Notes: a model not told the origin generated them from the sequence alone. A stretch of DNA of 64,000 bases from Nitrospira sp. UBA2082 (GCA_002331335.1 DCZO01000014.1:230825-294824); one strand, 5' to 3'; counted from the stretch's first letter, positions 35,584-45,121 are shown. Numbers and translations: made by a program.

Positions 35584-36240
35584 TTACTGCAGCTCCACAA
35601 CGTCCGACGGATCGACGGTGAGATCTCCGACAGCCAGCTTGGCCGCTCCTTCTTCCATTCGAATCCCGGACACCGTTAATTGCGCCCGGCCCTGCGACGT
35701 CACCGACGCGCCTTGCGCATCGATGGCCGAGAGCGCATAGCGATACACCCCGGCGGGCATCGGCGTTCCGTTCTGGTTCCTGCCGTCCCATTCGGCGACA
35801 TTGAGGCCCGACGGCCGGCCGGCGTATTCCAGCGTTCGAACGACCTGTCCTTGCTGGTCCAGAATATTGACACTGACTCTCGCGGCGTCCTTGTCCAAGG
35901 CGTACCGGATCGTGGCCGGCCCTGCTCCCAGTTGGACCAACGGCATATCCAGACCCACCTGGCGTCCCACCATCGGCAACAGGGTGAATTGGAACGAGGC
36001 GGCCTGGGTGTCCAGGCTCCGCTGCATCAGTTGCGCCTGTTTCACACTTTGTTCGAGCTGGCTGAATTGCGCGAGCTGCGCGACGAATTCGGTATTATTC
36101 GTGGGGTTCAGGGGATCTTGGTGCTTGAGTTGCGTCACAAGCAACTTCAAGAAATCGCCTTGCCCCAATTCTTTGGACCCGGTGGTTCTGGTCGTATCAG
36201 TGGCGGACTCCGCCGCCGAGATTCCGGATATGGTCGACAT
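35584..36240 (-). CDS. flgD: Flagellar hook assembly scaffold FlgD
   Basis: A 218-residue FlgD. The N-terminal capping region reads LGQGDFLKLLVTQLKHQDPL, then NNTEFVAQLAQFSQLEQ. The C-terminal FlgD Ig/tudor-like part reads GRNQNGTPMPAGVYRYALSA. It caps the growing hook and is then replaced. It is 20 nt downstream of fliK. Confidence 0.95.
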   Translation of the reverse strand: MSTISGISAAESATDTTRTTGSKELGQGDFLKLLVTQLKHQDPLNPTNNTEFVAQLAQFSQLEQSVKQAQLMQRSLDTQAASFQFTLLPMVGRQVGLDMPLVQLGAGPATIRYALDKDAARVSVNILDQQGQVVRTLEYAGRPSGLNVAEWDGRNQNGTPMPAGVYRYALSAIDAQGASVTSQGRAQLTVSGIRMEEGAAKLAVGDLTVDPSDVVELQ

Positions 36241-36260
36241 GGCCGACGCTCCTTTCCCTA

Positions 36261-37955
36261 CTATGCCACGACGTTCAGTCGGCCGGCGTATGACAGGCCG
36301 GCCGCTTCGTGCCGCTCAAAAAACCCAGTTTCGCGTGAATCCCTATTCGAGGCTTGCTGCCACATGCCGCTCTGATCCTGAGGCGGCCCCTGCTGAAACG
36401 ACCGCCCCGCGCTCTGGCGGTCGATATCCACCCGGAACTGCCCCATCTCCAACCCATTCGATTGCAACACCGCTTGCAGACGATCCTGCCCATTGATCAG
36501 AAACTGCCCGACCTCAGACCGGTCGGACGACAGATAGGCATGCACCAGTTCGTTCGCCATCGCGACACGAATATTGATGCGGCCTAAGTCCGGTTCAGCG
36601 ATTTCGAAGACCACCGAGCGGTTCATCGTAGGAACAAACGGTTCGATATCCAGCGACGGAGAGAGGGATGACGCAGAGCCGGCAGGCGGCGCAGGACGAC
36701 TGTCCACCGGTCGAGGCTGCAAAGAGGCGGCACTCCCGGCGGTCATCACTTGGGCTGCATGATCGTCCGGAGGATCGGACTGAGCTGGAGCCATCGGTGC
36801 ATGCGACGCCCATGGAGTTTCATCAGACGCCGATTGCCGTTCATCCTGGTTGGACCAGAGCAAATCGGAGGACTGTCCAGAATCAGCGCCCGCCTGCAGC
36901 CCATGCGGTGCGATCGCCGGCGACCTCCCCGCCCGTTCCTCATCGTCTGCATCAGGGGAGGGCAGTGGAGCATGAAGATCCCGATGCGGATAGGCCGCTG
37001 CGTCGGCCTGTTTCTGCTGGACCGGCGGTTCAACCAGCCGAGCCAGTTGCGGTCCGGCTGCATCCAGTCGTGACAACTCCTGCGACACAACCGACGCCTG
37101 CTTCCCACCCTCAGCCGTAGGCTGGACAGGTGCAGCCTGTTTCTCATTCTGGCTCTGCTGAGCAGGTGCTCCTCCCTGTTCTCTTGTCTCATGATCGACA
37201 GCCTTGATCGCCGGCTCTGCCTTTGGATCAAGAAGCTGGCCGGATGGCGCATCATGTGTTTCTTGCATGGGCTGCGTAGCGGATGCCGCTTTGCTTTGCT
37301 GCACCAAGGATACGGTTGTCCCCTGGGGTAACGCAGGCGCTTGGCCTGTTTCTTCTGTTGTGGCCGTGACAGATTCCTCCGGCTCTGCCGTCACCAACAC
37401 CGGTGCCGCAGAAATTCCCGCTATTCCATTGTTCTCAGGAGATTGCAGGAGACCGTCTTCGTTAGTGGCCTGCCCTGGATCATCCGTCGACATGCCCGAG
37501 GAAGTGACAGGCGCACCCACCGACGCGACCACTTGGCCCGATTGGCCCCACTCGCGAACCAGGTCAAAAGGGGCACTCGTCTCAAGCGCGCCCTCATCCC
37601 GGCCGCGATCTTCTTTGTCATCTGACTGATCGGTTTGGTTCTGCGACAGCCGTTCTGTCTTCGCGTCACGGCCGCGGCCTTCGATTTCATGTGACCGTGT
37701 TGCATCGTCCCCGACTGGTTTTCCCTGATCGGTCCTGGTATCGGACTTCGCAGCCCGTCTAGATTCCATGTCATCCGATTGTTGCGGCCGCGCCTTGTCC
37801 TCCCTCTGCTGAGCCGTGCGGAGAACCGACGCAAAGCTTTTCTTCGTTCCACCGGCACGTGGGGACCTGACCTCTTGAGGCCTCGGTGCCGCGCCTTCAG
37901 ATGGCGACGCGGCGGTCGGTGAAGGAAGCTGTAAGATTGTGCTGTTCACATCCAT
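36261..37955 (-). CDS. fliK: Flagellar hook-length control protein FliK
   Basis: A 564-residue FliK. Residues 1 to about 440 are a low-complexity Gln/Ser/Asp/Ala-rich ruler region. The C-terminal domain (about 450-540) has IAEPDLGRINIRVAMANELV and NGQDRLQAVLQSNGLEMGQF, matching Flg_hook. It measures the hook and triggers the FlhB switch. The ATG at 37955 is used; a GTG two codons earlier is also open and neither has a clear ribosome-binding site. A sigma-54 promoter lies about 50 nt upstream. Confidence 0.9.
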   Translation of the reverse strand: MDVNSTILQLPSPTAASPSEGAAPRPQEVRSPRAGGTKKSFASVLRTAQQREDKARPQQSDDMESRRAAKSDTRTDQGKPVGDDATRSHEIEGRGRDAKTERLSQNQTDQSDDKEDRGRDEGALETSAPFDLVREWGQSGQVVASVGAPVTSSGMSTDDPGQATNEDGLLQSPENNGIAGISAAPVLVTAEPEESVTATTEETGQAPALPQGTTVSLVQQSKAASATQPMQETHDAPSGQLLDPKAEPAIKAVDHETREQGGAPAQQSQNEKQAAPVQPTAEGGKQASVVSQELSRLDAAGPQLARLVEPPVQQKQADAAAYPHRDLHAPLPSPDADDEERAGRSPAIAPHGLQAGADSGQSSDLLWSNQDERQSASDETPWASHAPMAPAQSDPPDDHAAQVMTAGSAASLQPRPVDSRPAPPAGSASSLSPSLDIEPFVPTMNRSVVFEIAEPDLGRINIRVAMANELVHAYLSSDRSEVGQFLINGQDRLQAVLQSNGLEMGQFRVDIDRQSAGRSFQQGPPQDQSGMWQQASNRDSRETGFFERHEAAGLSYAGRLNVVA

Positions 37956-38003
37956 AGACACACCGATCTATCGGGTGGCGTGAATCGACATGCAGCAGGA
38001 GAA

Positions 38004-38019
38004 TACAAAGCACGTGCCA
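38004..38019 (-). promoter_or_regulatory. Sigma-54-like promoter of the fliK-flgD-flgE unit
   Basis: On the minus strand TGGCACG-TGCT-TTGTA. The -24 element is perfect; the -12 has TTGT instead of TTGC. It lies in the 219-bp gap between the MotE-like gene and fliK, which otherwise holds nothing I recognise. Confidence 0.6.
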
Positions 38020-38174
38020 GGGAACATTCGAGTGAAATCCTGTCAAATTGCGAGATTTCAGGGGCAACATCTCACCGGGTGGCAGGAGCTGGGAAAATTC
38101 TTCTGAGTGAGCGGGGTAATTCTTACCGACGAATGGGAGAGCAGGCGTGCAAACATTTCCGAAGCATTCGATGG

Positions 38175-38954
38175 CTATTTCGCCTGGGCGAGCAGCTGCT
38201 CGGTGAGTTTGGCGGCGCGCTCCGGTTTGACTTGGGCCAGGATCGCTCCGGCGGTTTTCGTCTTGATGAGGCGCAATATTTCGAGCGCCTTTGGATCCGG
38301 CATATGCTCCAGCCTGGTCGCGGCGTCTTCGGGCGGCATGGCTTCATACATCTTGGCGAGTTGGACCTTTTGCTCCTGCTGGTGGCGTTCTTTCTCGATC
38401 AGCGCTTTGGCTTTCTGCGCCTTGGCATTCCCCACCTGCTGATCGTCTTTGCCGGTGGCCTGAAGAATCCGTTTTTCCAGCGCTTCATTCTGCGCCAACA
38501 GTTTCTCAATATCGGCCCTTACCATCATCAGCCGCCCTTCATCCCGTCGGAGCGCTTCCTCGCGCCGATCGAGGTCGCGTTTTCGAGAATCCAGCATGTC
38601 GATCACTTCTCGAGGAGCCTCCAGCACCGGGCCATGGATGGCCGGAGCCGGCGGGGTCCAAGACGAGCCGCCGTTCTCCACTGCGGCCTGTTGACCAACC
38701 GCCTCAGCAGCCGGTTGTGCCGGCGATGGAGCCGGCGACGATGTCGCTGGAGCCAGCGGCGGTTTCCCTTTGGGGTTCGTCGACGCTTGCCCCAGTTGCA
38801 CCATCACCCACAAAAGAATTGTGGAGCTCACAACTCCAGCGGCTATGGTCCAGAGAGAGGCCCGTCGTGCTCCCGTTGGCACAGTCCTCCGAACGCGGCT
38901 TGTCTCGCTGATGAAAATACGATCTACTGTGGATTGCGCGAATCTCGCGTTCAT
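38175..38954 (-). CDS. MotE-like / MgtE-N-domain flagellar protein
   Basis: A 259-residue protein. It has one membrane helix (about 30-55, LWTIAAGVVSSTILLWVMVQ), a Pro/Ala-rich linker, a long coiled coil (about 110-200) and a C-terminal MgtE-N-like domain (KMYEAMPPEDAATRLEHMPD, LEILRLIKTKTAGAILAQVK). This architecture matches MotE, a periplasmic chaperone-like partner of MotC in some bacteria, and appears after fliJ in many flagellar operons. The start overlaps the fliJ stop as ATGA. The membrane topology was not tested. Confidence 0.75.
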   Translation of the reverse strand: MNARFAQSTVDRIFISETSRVRRTVPTGARRASLWTIAAGVVSSTILLWVMVQLGQASTNPKGKPPLAPATSSPAPSPAQPAAEAVGQQAAVENGGSSWTPPAPAIHGPVLEAPREVIDMLDSRKRDLDRREEALRRDEGRLMMVRADIEKLLAQNEALEKRILQATGKDDQQVGNAKAQKAKALIEKERHQQEQKVQLAKMYEAMPPEDAATRLEHMPDPKALEILRLIKTKTAGAILAQVKPERAAKLTEQLLAQAK

Positions 38955-39391
38955 AGCAGACTCTTTCCGGACCACAGTCGGAGCCGCGTCGCAGCTTCAT
39001 CCGTCGCCCGCTGCTCTCGGCGCTCGACGTCCGTACGATGCGCCGCCCGTTGCCGCTCGGCAAGCCGGTCCAGCACTTTGCGTTCTTGGGTGGCCACGAC
39101 AAGCCTGGCTTGCGCTTGCTTCCACCGATCAGTCAATTCGGCGATTCTGCGCCGGCTCCGTTGCACCGCCGCCTGCTCATTGTCCATCCGGCCCTGCCAT
39201 TCCAGCATTGCTTCAATAGCCATCCCCTGCTCTGCGTGCACCAGAAACGCGGCGGCATCCGACTCCAGTTGGGCTGTGAGCGCATCACTTCGTCGTTCCA
39301 TCCCTGCAAGATCGCGTGTGATCTGTGCCAGTTCCATCATGACGGCTTCCTCAGCCCTCTCCTTCAGCCTGCGAAGCGAATCCAAGCTCAT
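38951..39391 (-). CDS. fliJ: Flagellar export protein FliJ
   Basis: A 146-residue coiled-coil protein of the expected size and helical, Glu/Arg/Gln-rich make-up. FliJ is the stalk that links the FliI ring to FlhA. The call rests on position between fliI and the MotE-like gene, with ATGA overlaps on both sides, and on the all-helical sequence. Confidence 0.85.
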   Translation of the reverse strand: MSLDSLRRLKERAEEAVMMELAQITRDLAGMERRSDALTAQLESDAAAFLVHAEQGMAIEAMLEWQGRMDNEQAAVQRSRRRIAELTDRWKQAQARLVVATQERKVLDRLAERQRAAHRTDVERREQRATDEAATRLRLWSGKSLL

Positions 39392-40695
39392 GCGGCCTGT
39401 TTCGCCAACGTCACCAGGCCCTGCACCGACGGGACCAGAGGAGACGGTTGGTCGATGTCCTGCCGGAGGTAGCCGTTGATCGCGTCCTGCAACTGCACGG
39501 CGCGGTCGAGGGCCCCATTCATTCCCTGCTTGTACGCACCGAGGAGGATCAGATCCTCGGACTGCCGATACCGGGCGATCAGTTCCATCACCGTTCCAGC
39601 TGCGGCCTGATGCTCCCGCCCCACGATGTCCCGCATCACCCGGCTGGTGCTTTGCAGCAAATCGATCGCGGGGAAATGATTCTTTGCGGCCAGCGCGCGG
39701 GATAAGACGATATGGCCGTCCAGAATCGACCGGACCGCGTCGGCGATAGGATCGGTCAGGTCATCCCCGTCGACCAGCACGGTGTACAAACCGGTGATCG
39801 CGCCGGGCCCAGGCCCCGTGCCGACTCGTTCCAGAATCCTCGGCAACATGGTGAAGACCGAGGGGGTATAGCCTTTCGTCGCCGGGGGTTCACCGATTGC
39901 CAGCCCGATTTCCCGCTGGCTGTAGGCTAATCGGGTCAGCGAATCCATCAATAAGAGCACTTGTTGCCCCGCATCGCGGAAGTACTCTGCGATCGTGGTC
40001 GCCACGAGCGCCGCGCGCAGCCGCACCAGCGGCGCTTGATCGGATGTGGCCACGACGACGACGGACCGCTGCAGCGCGGCTTCGCCCAAATCACGCTCCA
40101 AGAACTCCTTGACCTCCCGTCCCCGTTCCCCGACCAGCGCAATGACATTGACGTCGGCTTTCGTGTAGCGGCTGATCATACCGAGCAACACGCTTTTCCC
40201 GACGCCGGCTCCCGAAAAGATGCCCATCTTCTGTCCGCGGCCGCAGGTCAAAAATCCGTTGATCGCGCGGATACCCAGATCGAGTGGCTCCCTGATCCGC
40301 GCCCGTTTGAGCGGGTTGGGTGCGCCGGCGTGCAGTGGATATCGTACGGCGGACGTGATGTCCCCTTTCTCATCGAGCGGCCGGCCCAGCCCGTCAAGCA
40401 CGCGGCCCAACAGGCTCCGGCCGACGGGCACACTCGCCACCCGGCCCGTCATCGTAATCAGGCTGCCGGGCCCGATCCCCTGCATCTCCCCCAACGGCAT
40501 GAGCAAGACGCGGTCCCCGCGAAACCCCACCACCTCGGCGGCAATCGGTTCACCGCCGTCTTCTCTGCTGATCTCGCACAACTCTCCTACCGTTGCCATC
40601 GGCCCGGATCCCTCAATCACAATGCCGATGGCTTGTACCACCCGGCCCGCGACTACCACGGGGTCGATCTGGTCGAGTACGGCGTTAAGATTCAC
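39388..40695 (-). CDS. fliI: Flagellum-specific ATPase FliI
   Basis: A 435-residue FliI. Walker A is SGAGVGKS at 161-168, with VIALVGERGREVKEFLERDL and LLLMDSLTRLAYSQREIGLA (Walker B and the FliI/YscN signature). The N-terminal beta barrel and C-terminal helical domain are complete. It forms the hexameric export ATPase held by FliH. The start overlaps the receiver-FliH 3' end by 11 nt, so the two are probably translated together. Confidence 0.96.
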   Translation of the reverse strand: MNLNAVLDQIDPVVVAGRVVQAIGIVIEGSGPMATVGELCEISREDGGEPIAAEVVGFRGDRVLLMPLGEMQGIGPGSLITMTGRVASVPVGRSLLGRVLDGLGRPLDEKGDITSAVRYPLHAGAPNPLKRARIREPLDLGIRAINGFLTCGRGQKMGIFSGAGVGKSVLLGMISRYTKADVNVIALVGERGREVKEFLERDLGEAALQRSVVVVATSDQAPLVRLRAALVATTIAEYFRDAGQQVLLLMDSLTRLAYSQREIGLAIGEPPATKGYTPSVFTMLPRILERVGTGPGPGAITGLYTVLVDGDDLTDPIADAVRSILDGHIVLSRALAAKNHFPAIDLLQSTSRVMRDIVGREHQAAAGTVMELIARYRQSEDLILLGAYKQGMNGALDRAVQLQDAINGYLRQDIDQPSPLVPSVQGLVTLAKQAA

Positions 40696-41719
40696 GTTCC
40701 GTCCTGTTCTTCAATGCGCTGCCTAACCGCAGCAGCTGTGCATCCAGTGAGGCATCGATCACACGATTAGCCGTGTGCAGCAGGCAACTGCCGCGCGTGA
40801 GCCCGAGAACCGGTTCGATCTTCAGGGTCAGTGCAAGATCCCGTTGCGCCGCGAGTTGGGCTTGCGCCTCCGCCAGTGTCGGCGCATCCGCCGGATGCAC
40901 TCGGATGACGACAGCGCCCGGTTCCCGCACAGCACCGATCGCCGCCTTGGCTTGCGCCACGATCTGGTCTTTGCATGTCTCGGCCGCCTCGTGCAGCACT
41001 TTGGTCGCGATGTGGAACGCCAGCGACACGACCTCGTCTTCGAATGTCCGCCGGAGCGAGGATCGAGCCCCCTCGAAGGTCCGCACCACATCTGCGAAGA
41101 CCGCTCGCTCGTGCCGGCGCTCCTCTTCTGCATTCCGCCTACCTTCTGCCATACCGCGTTCAAATTCCGTCAGCCCGTCTTCCCCCCGCAACGACCCGTC
41201 GTCGCCGAACGTCTGCAGCGGCACGTTCCCAAGCCGCACCGCGCCGGACCGGATCGCGGCATGTTTCAACACGGTGTTCTCCGCACGGAGCCGATGCAAT
41301 TCCAACAGTCGGCGCGCCGTCATCAGCACCACGTCGTTCTGAACGGGTTTCATCAAGAAGTCCGTCGCGCCGGCCTTCATCGCGCGAACCGCGAGTTCCA
41401 CGGTCGGCGCTCCCGTCATCACGACACCGATGATACGGGTGTCGATGATCTGCGCGGCTTCAAGGAGAGCGATGCCATCCTGGTCGGGAAGCGAGACATC
41501 CACAATCAATAGTGCCGGCACGGACTGCTTCACCATGGCGAGGGCTTCCCGGCCCGATGCAGCAGCCCGGACGGATACCCCCTCCGGACGGAAGATTTCC
41601 AGGAACAAGTCCCGGATCAGTTCATCATCGTCAACGATCAGAATCGAACCGTGGGACCGTCGCACATCTCCCGTCTTCCCGCGCGGCATCACGGTCTGTA
41701 GCGCCGTTCCTACCCCCAT
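40685..41719 (-). CDS. fliH: Response-regulator receiver domain fused to FliH
   Basis: A 344-residue protein with two parts. Residues about 24-140 are a CheY-type receiver with all key residues: acidic pair Asp30/Asp31, phosphoacceptor Asp74 (LLIVDVSLPD), Thr102 and Lys124 (LMKP). Residues about 185-335 are FliH: a helical EFERGMAEGRRNAEEERRHE segment and a C-terminal domain (FHIATKVLHEAAE, VVIRVHPADA, GSCLLHT). FliH clamps FliI and tethers it to FliN. Usual FliH proteins are about 220-270 residues with no receiver. The reading frame is continuous and starts directly after the fliG stop with GGAG 9 nt before the ATG. Confidence 0.92.
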   Translation of the reverse strand: MGVGTALQTVMPRGKTGDVRRSHGSILIVDDDELIRDLFLEIFRPEGVSVRAAASGREALAMVKQSVPALLIVDVSLPDQDGIALLEAAQIIDTRIIGVVMTGAPTVELAVRAMKAGATDFLMKPVQNDVVLMTARRLLELHRLRAENTVLKHAAIRSGAVRLGNVPLQTFGDDGSLRGEDGLTEFERGMAEGRRNAEEERRHERAVFADVVRTFEGARSSLRRTFEDEVVSLAFHIATKVLHEAAETCKDQIVAQAKAAIGAVREPGAVVIRVHPADAPTLAEAQAQLAAQRDLALTLKIEPVLGLTRGSCLLHTANRVIDASLDAQLLRLGSALKNRTERES

Positions 41720-42712
41720 TTAGACCATCTCCTCTCCCGCGCCGGCGATCACGATGCGGCCCTCTTCTTCCAGCTTGCGGCAAACCTTGAGGATGTTCTG
41801 CTGCGCCTTCTCGACGTCGGCCACCCGGACAGGCCCTTTCGCCTCCATATCGTCCCGCAGCATCTCGGCGGCTCGCGTCGACATGTTCTTGAAGATTCTC
41901 TCCTTGACCTCCGGATTGGCACCGCGAAGCGCGAGCGGTAGATCGTCCTTGCTGATTTCCTTCAGCAATTCCTGCAGGCCGCGGTCATCGACCTTGGCCA
42001 AGTCATCGAACACGAACATGAGCGCGCGAATCGAATCGGCCAAGGGCTGGCTCTTCTCGGCGATCTTGGCCATGATGCCTCCTTCGCTCGCCTTGTCCAT
42101 GCGCGTGAGGATGTCGGCCATCACCTCGGCTCCGCCGATGCTCTGTCCGCCCAACCCTTTGCTGGCGAGAAGCACCTCTTGCAGGCTTTGACTGAGTTCT
42201 TCCAGCACATCCGGCTGCACTTCTTCCATGGTCGCAAGCCGCAGCGCGACGTCGCCGCGCATGGCCTCCGGCAGCGCGGCCAACACCTGTCCCGCTTGCT
42301 CGCTTTCAAGATGAGCCAGAATGACCGCCATCGTTTGCGGATGCTCGATTTTGATCATTTTGGCGATGGTCTTCACATCCACCCAACGGAGCGCCTCCAA
42401 CCCTGGGTAACTTCTCCGCGTCATCGACTCAAGGATACGCGCCGCCTTTTCGGGACCCAGGGCCTTAATCAAAATGTTCTTGATGTACTCTTTTCCCTGG
42501 AATTGCACCTCTCCCGAAGCACTCGCGTCCTTAAAATCAGAGATCACCGCATCTTCCTGGTCCCGTGAAATTTGGGCTGTGCCGTTCATAAAGCTCCCCA
42601 GCTTCTTGATCTCTTTGGGATCGAGCAACCTCATCACCTGCGCGGCGGCCTCTTCACCGATCGCGCGAAGGAGAATCGCCGCTTTTTGTTCACCCGTCAG
42701 ATTCTGAGACAC
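41720..42712 (-). CDS. fliG: Flagellar motor switch protein FliG
   Basis: A 330-residue FliG of normal length with N, M and C domains (TGEQKAAILLRAIGEEAAAQ; EHPQTMAVILAHLESEQAGQ; FVFDDLAKVDDRGLQELLKE). The charged C-terminal helix that meets MotA is intact. Its stop directly abuts the receiver-FliH ATG. Confidence 0.97.
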   Translation of the reverse strand: MSQNLTGEQKAAILLRAIGEEAAAQVMRLLDPKEIKKLGSFMNGTAQISRDQEDAVISDFKDASASGEVQFQGKEYIKNILIKALGPEKAARILESMTRRSYPGLEALRWVDVKTIAKMIKIEHPQTMAVILAHLESEQAGQVLAALPEAMRGDVALRLATMEEVQPDVLEELSQSLQEVLLASKGLGGQSIGGAEVMADILTRMDKASEGGIMAKIAEKSQPLADSIRALMFVFDDLAKVDDRGLQELLKEISKDDLPLALRGANPEVKERIFKNMSTRAAEMLRDDMEAKGPVRVADVEKAQQNILKVCRKLEEEGRIVIAGAGEEMV

Positions 42713-42713
42713 G

Positions 42714-44300
42714 TTATACGTTTCCTGAAGGGGCCTTCAGCCACTGTTTAACAACCACCGCCGTCGTGTCGGGATTCCTCCGGGCCATATCGATGATCTG
42801 GGCCCGATCCGGCCCCCCGGCAAGCGCCGATTCAGCCGCTCCTGCAGTCACCCCCGGCACGCCGGCTCCCGTGTCGGGGCCCGTGGCCTGAGCCGTCGAG
42901 CTCAACATCGCGAGCAAGGGACGCACGATAAAGAAGAAGATGATGAAAAAGAGCAGGCCCCCGACGACATACCGCAGATACGGCAGCCATGCGTTCGGTG
43001 TATCGGCCGTGGCATCGGCTGCGGCCGGCGCGTCGTCGGGCCCCAGACCGAACTGCACGTTGACCACCTGTACTTGATCCTGGCGATCTGCCGAAAATCC
43101 CATGGCCTTCTTGACGATTTCTTCGATCCGCTTCAGATCGTCTTCCGAGCGAGGCACATATTTTCGTCCGGACTCGGCGGTCGCTTTGTCGCCGGTCAGC
43201 CCCTCACCAGCCTTGGCCGTTTCATAGGTCCCATCGACCAACACAGCCACGGACAGTTGCTTGATGGCTCCGACAGGTTCCACGATTTTCGAGACGGTTC
43301 GACTGATCTCGTAATTGACGGTCTCATTCTTGGTCAGGCTGTTGTTCGAACTGGTTTGCGCCGGCTCCTGCTCCGTTCCCGGCGGCACGTTCGACTGCAC
43401 ACCCGGAACCCCACCGGTCACTCCATTGCTCCCGCTGGCTTTTTCTTGGCCCCGCTGTTCACTTCGGACCACCTGGCCGTTTGGATCGTACCGTTCCTCC
43501 GTCGTCTCCACCTTGCGAAAATCGACCAGGCTGGACACACGCACGACCGCTTTCCCGTCCCCGACGATCCGTTCCAGCATCGATTGGATACGGAGCTCGA
43601 TGTCCTTTTCGATGCTGTGCTGATACTCGAGTTGTGCGTTCGTCAACCCGGTCGTCTCGTCGGCCGCCGCACCCGACAGCAACCGGCCGTGCCCGTCGAC
43701 GATGGTCACCTCGCGGGCCTGGAGCCCTTCGACACTGCTGGACACCAGATTCACCACGCCCTGCACTTGTGCTTTCGTCAATTGCTGCCCGTTCCGCAAG
43801 GACACGACCACGGATGCGCGCGCCTTCTCCTGCTCGCTGGCGAACAGCCTCCGTTCCGGAATGGCGAGATGGACACGAGCGCGCTCGACTTCCGGCATTT
43901 GCGCAATGGTTCTGGCCAACTCGCCTTGAAGCGCCCGCCGGTAGTTGAGCTTCTGAACGAATTCGGACATACCGATCGACGTGCGGTCGAAAATCTCAAA
44001 CCCGACCCCGCCTCCATGCGGCAGGCCCTGTGTCGCCAATTGCAGGCGGAGATCATGCACCTGCGCACTGGGCACCAAGACGGTCGCGCCGCCGCCGGAC
44101 GTTTCGTACGGCACCTTGGCTTCCTTGAGTTTCTCGATAATCGCTCCCGCATCTTCACCGTTCAGATTGCTGAAGAGCACCTGCATATCCGGTTGCTGCG
44201 TCCACAACGTCAGTGCGATGAGCCCCGCCACTGACCCGGCCAGCGCGACCAGAATAATCATCCGCTGATTGATCGAGAATTTTGCAAACAGGTTGTTCAT
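42714..44300 (-). CDS. fliF: Flagellar MS-ring protein FliF
   Basis: A 528-residue FliF with an N-terminal membrane helix (MIILVALAGSVAGLIALTLW), YscJ-like ring-building motifs (LFSNLNGEDAGAIIEKLKEA; RVHLAIPERRLFASEQEKA) and a second helix near 440-460 (YVVGGLLFFIIFFFIVRPLL). The C-terminal tail binds FliG. It is slightly shorter than the enteric 560 residues and lies 1 nt upstream of fliG. Confidence 0.96.
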   Translation of the reverse strand: MNNLFAKFSINQRMIILVALAGSVAGLIALTLWTQQPDMQVLFSNLNGEDAGAIIEKLKEAKVPYETSGGGATVLVPSAQVHDLRLQLATQGLPHGGGVGFEIFDRTSIGMSEFVQKLNYRRALQGELARTIAQMPEVERARVHLAIPERRLFASEQEKARASVVVSLRNGQQLTKAQVQGVVNLVSSSVEGLQAREVTIVDGHGRLLSGAAADETTGLTNAQLEYQHSIEKDIELRIQSMLERIVGDGKAVVRVSSLVDFRKVETTEERYDPNGQVVRSEQRGQEKASGSNGVTGGVPGVQSNVPPGTEQEPAQTSSNNSLTKNETVNYEISRTVSKIVEPVGAIKQLSVAVLVDGTYETAKAGEGLTGDKATAESGRKYVPRSEDDLKRIEEIVKKAMGFSADRQDQVQVVNVQFGLGPDDAPAAADATADTPNAWLPYLRYVVGGLLFFIIFFFIVRPLLAMLSSTAQATGPDTGAGVPGVTAGAAESALAGGPDRAQIIDMARRNPDTTAVVVKQWLKAPSGNV

Positions 44301-44323
44301 CGGTGTCTCGTTGGTTCAATCCG

Positions 44324-44620
44324 TTAAATTTGCATGCGCTGAATTTCTTCGTACGCGGTGACGAGTTTATTCCTGACCTGCATCATCAATTGAAACGACA
44401 CGCTGGCCTGTTGCAAGGCGACCATCGTCCGATGAATGTCCTGGGTCTGGCCCGTCAGCAGCGCATCCACGGCCTGGCCCCCTTGGAGTTGCGCATCGTT
44501 GACCTTGCCGATCGCCGCCTTGAGCGAATCCATGAACCCTCCGGATCCGGGCTGGGACACGGCCGACCCTATGTCGGGAATCGCAGGAACCGCCGATCCG
44601 ATGCCGTGAATCTGGCTCAT
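44324..44620 (-). CDS. fliE: Flagellar hook-basal body protein FliE
   Basis: A 98-residue FliE (GGFMDSLKAAIGKVNDAQLQ; C-terminal ASVSFQLMMQVRNKLVTAYE). It joins the MS ring to the rod. The start at 44620 follows GGGAGG; sequence upstream of it is the end of flgC in another frame, 2 nt away. Confidence 0.94.
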   Translation of the reverse strand: MSQIHGIGSAVPAIPDIGSAVSQPGSGGFMDSLKAAIGKVNDAQLQGGQAVDALLTGQTQDIHRTMVALQQASVSFQLMMQVRNKLVTAYEEIQRMQI

Positions 44621-44622
44621 GG

Positions 44623-45072
44623 CTACCTCCCGATTTCCAAGGCCTTGTTCCACATGGCGCGTGTCGCATTGATCGCCTGCACATTGGCCTCGTAGGCGCG
44701 CGACGCGCCGATCATGTTGACCATTTCTTCCATCACATTCACATTGGGGAGCCGTACGAACCCCTTGGGGTCGGCATCCGGATGATGCGGGTCATAGATC
44801 AGTTGTCCGGGTTTGGAGTCTTCGACCACGCGCGCCACGGAGACGCCTTCGAGCGCACGCGCCGTCGGCCCGTCCGCCACCCGGCGAATCGTCTGCTGAA
44901 AGGTACCGGACACCGGGGCCGAGCGAAAGATGACGTCTCGCCGTTTGTACGGCCCACCGCCGGGTGTATGGGTGGACTGCGCGTTGGCCAGATTGCTGGC
45001 AATGACGTTGAGCCGTCGTCGCTGGGCATCCAACCCGGATACCGATACCGCCATCCCGTCCATCATATCCAT
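44623..45072 (-). CDS. flgC: Flagellar proximal rod protein FlgC
   Basis: A 149-residue FlgC. The N-terminus has VSVSGLDAQRRRLNVIASNL and NAQSTHTPGGGPYKRRDV; the C-terminus has LPNVNVMEEMVNMIGASRAY. GGGAGG precedes the ATG. The 49-bp gap to flgB holds a short heptad-type repeat. Confidence 0.96.
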   Translation of the reverse strand: MDMMDGMAVSVSGLDAQRRRLNVIASNLANAQSTHTPGGGPYKRRDVIFRSAPVSGTFQQTIRRVADGPTARALEGVSVARVVEDSKPGQLIYDPHHPDADPKGFVRLPNVNVMEEMVNMIGASRAYEANVQAINATRAMWNKALEIGR

Positions 45073-45085
45073 GACACACCTCCCT

Positions 45086-45113
45086 GCTGATAACTGTCAG
45101 CTGTCGGCTGATT
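45086..45113. repeat. Heptad-type repeat (GCTGATA/GCTGTCG-like) between flgB and flgC
   Basis: Four degenerate heptads in register: GCTGATA, ACTGTCA, GCTGTCG, GCTGATT. They occupy most of the flgB-flgC spacer. The unit differs from the GTTTCGA type but has the same 7-bp period. Confidence 0.6.
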
Positions 45114-45121
45114 GCGATGCG

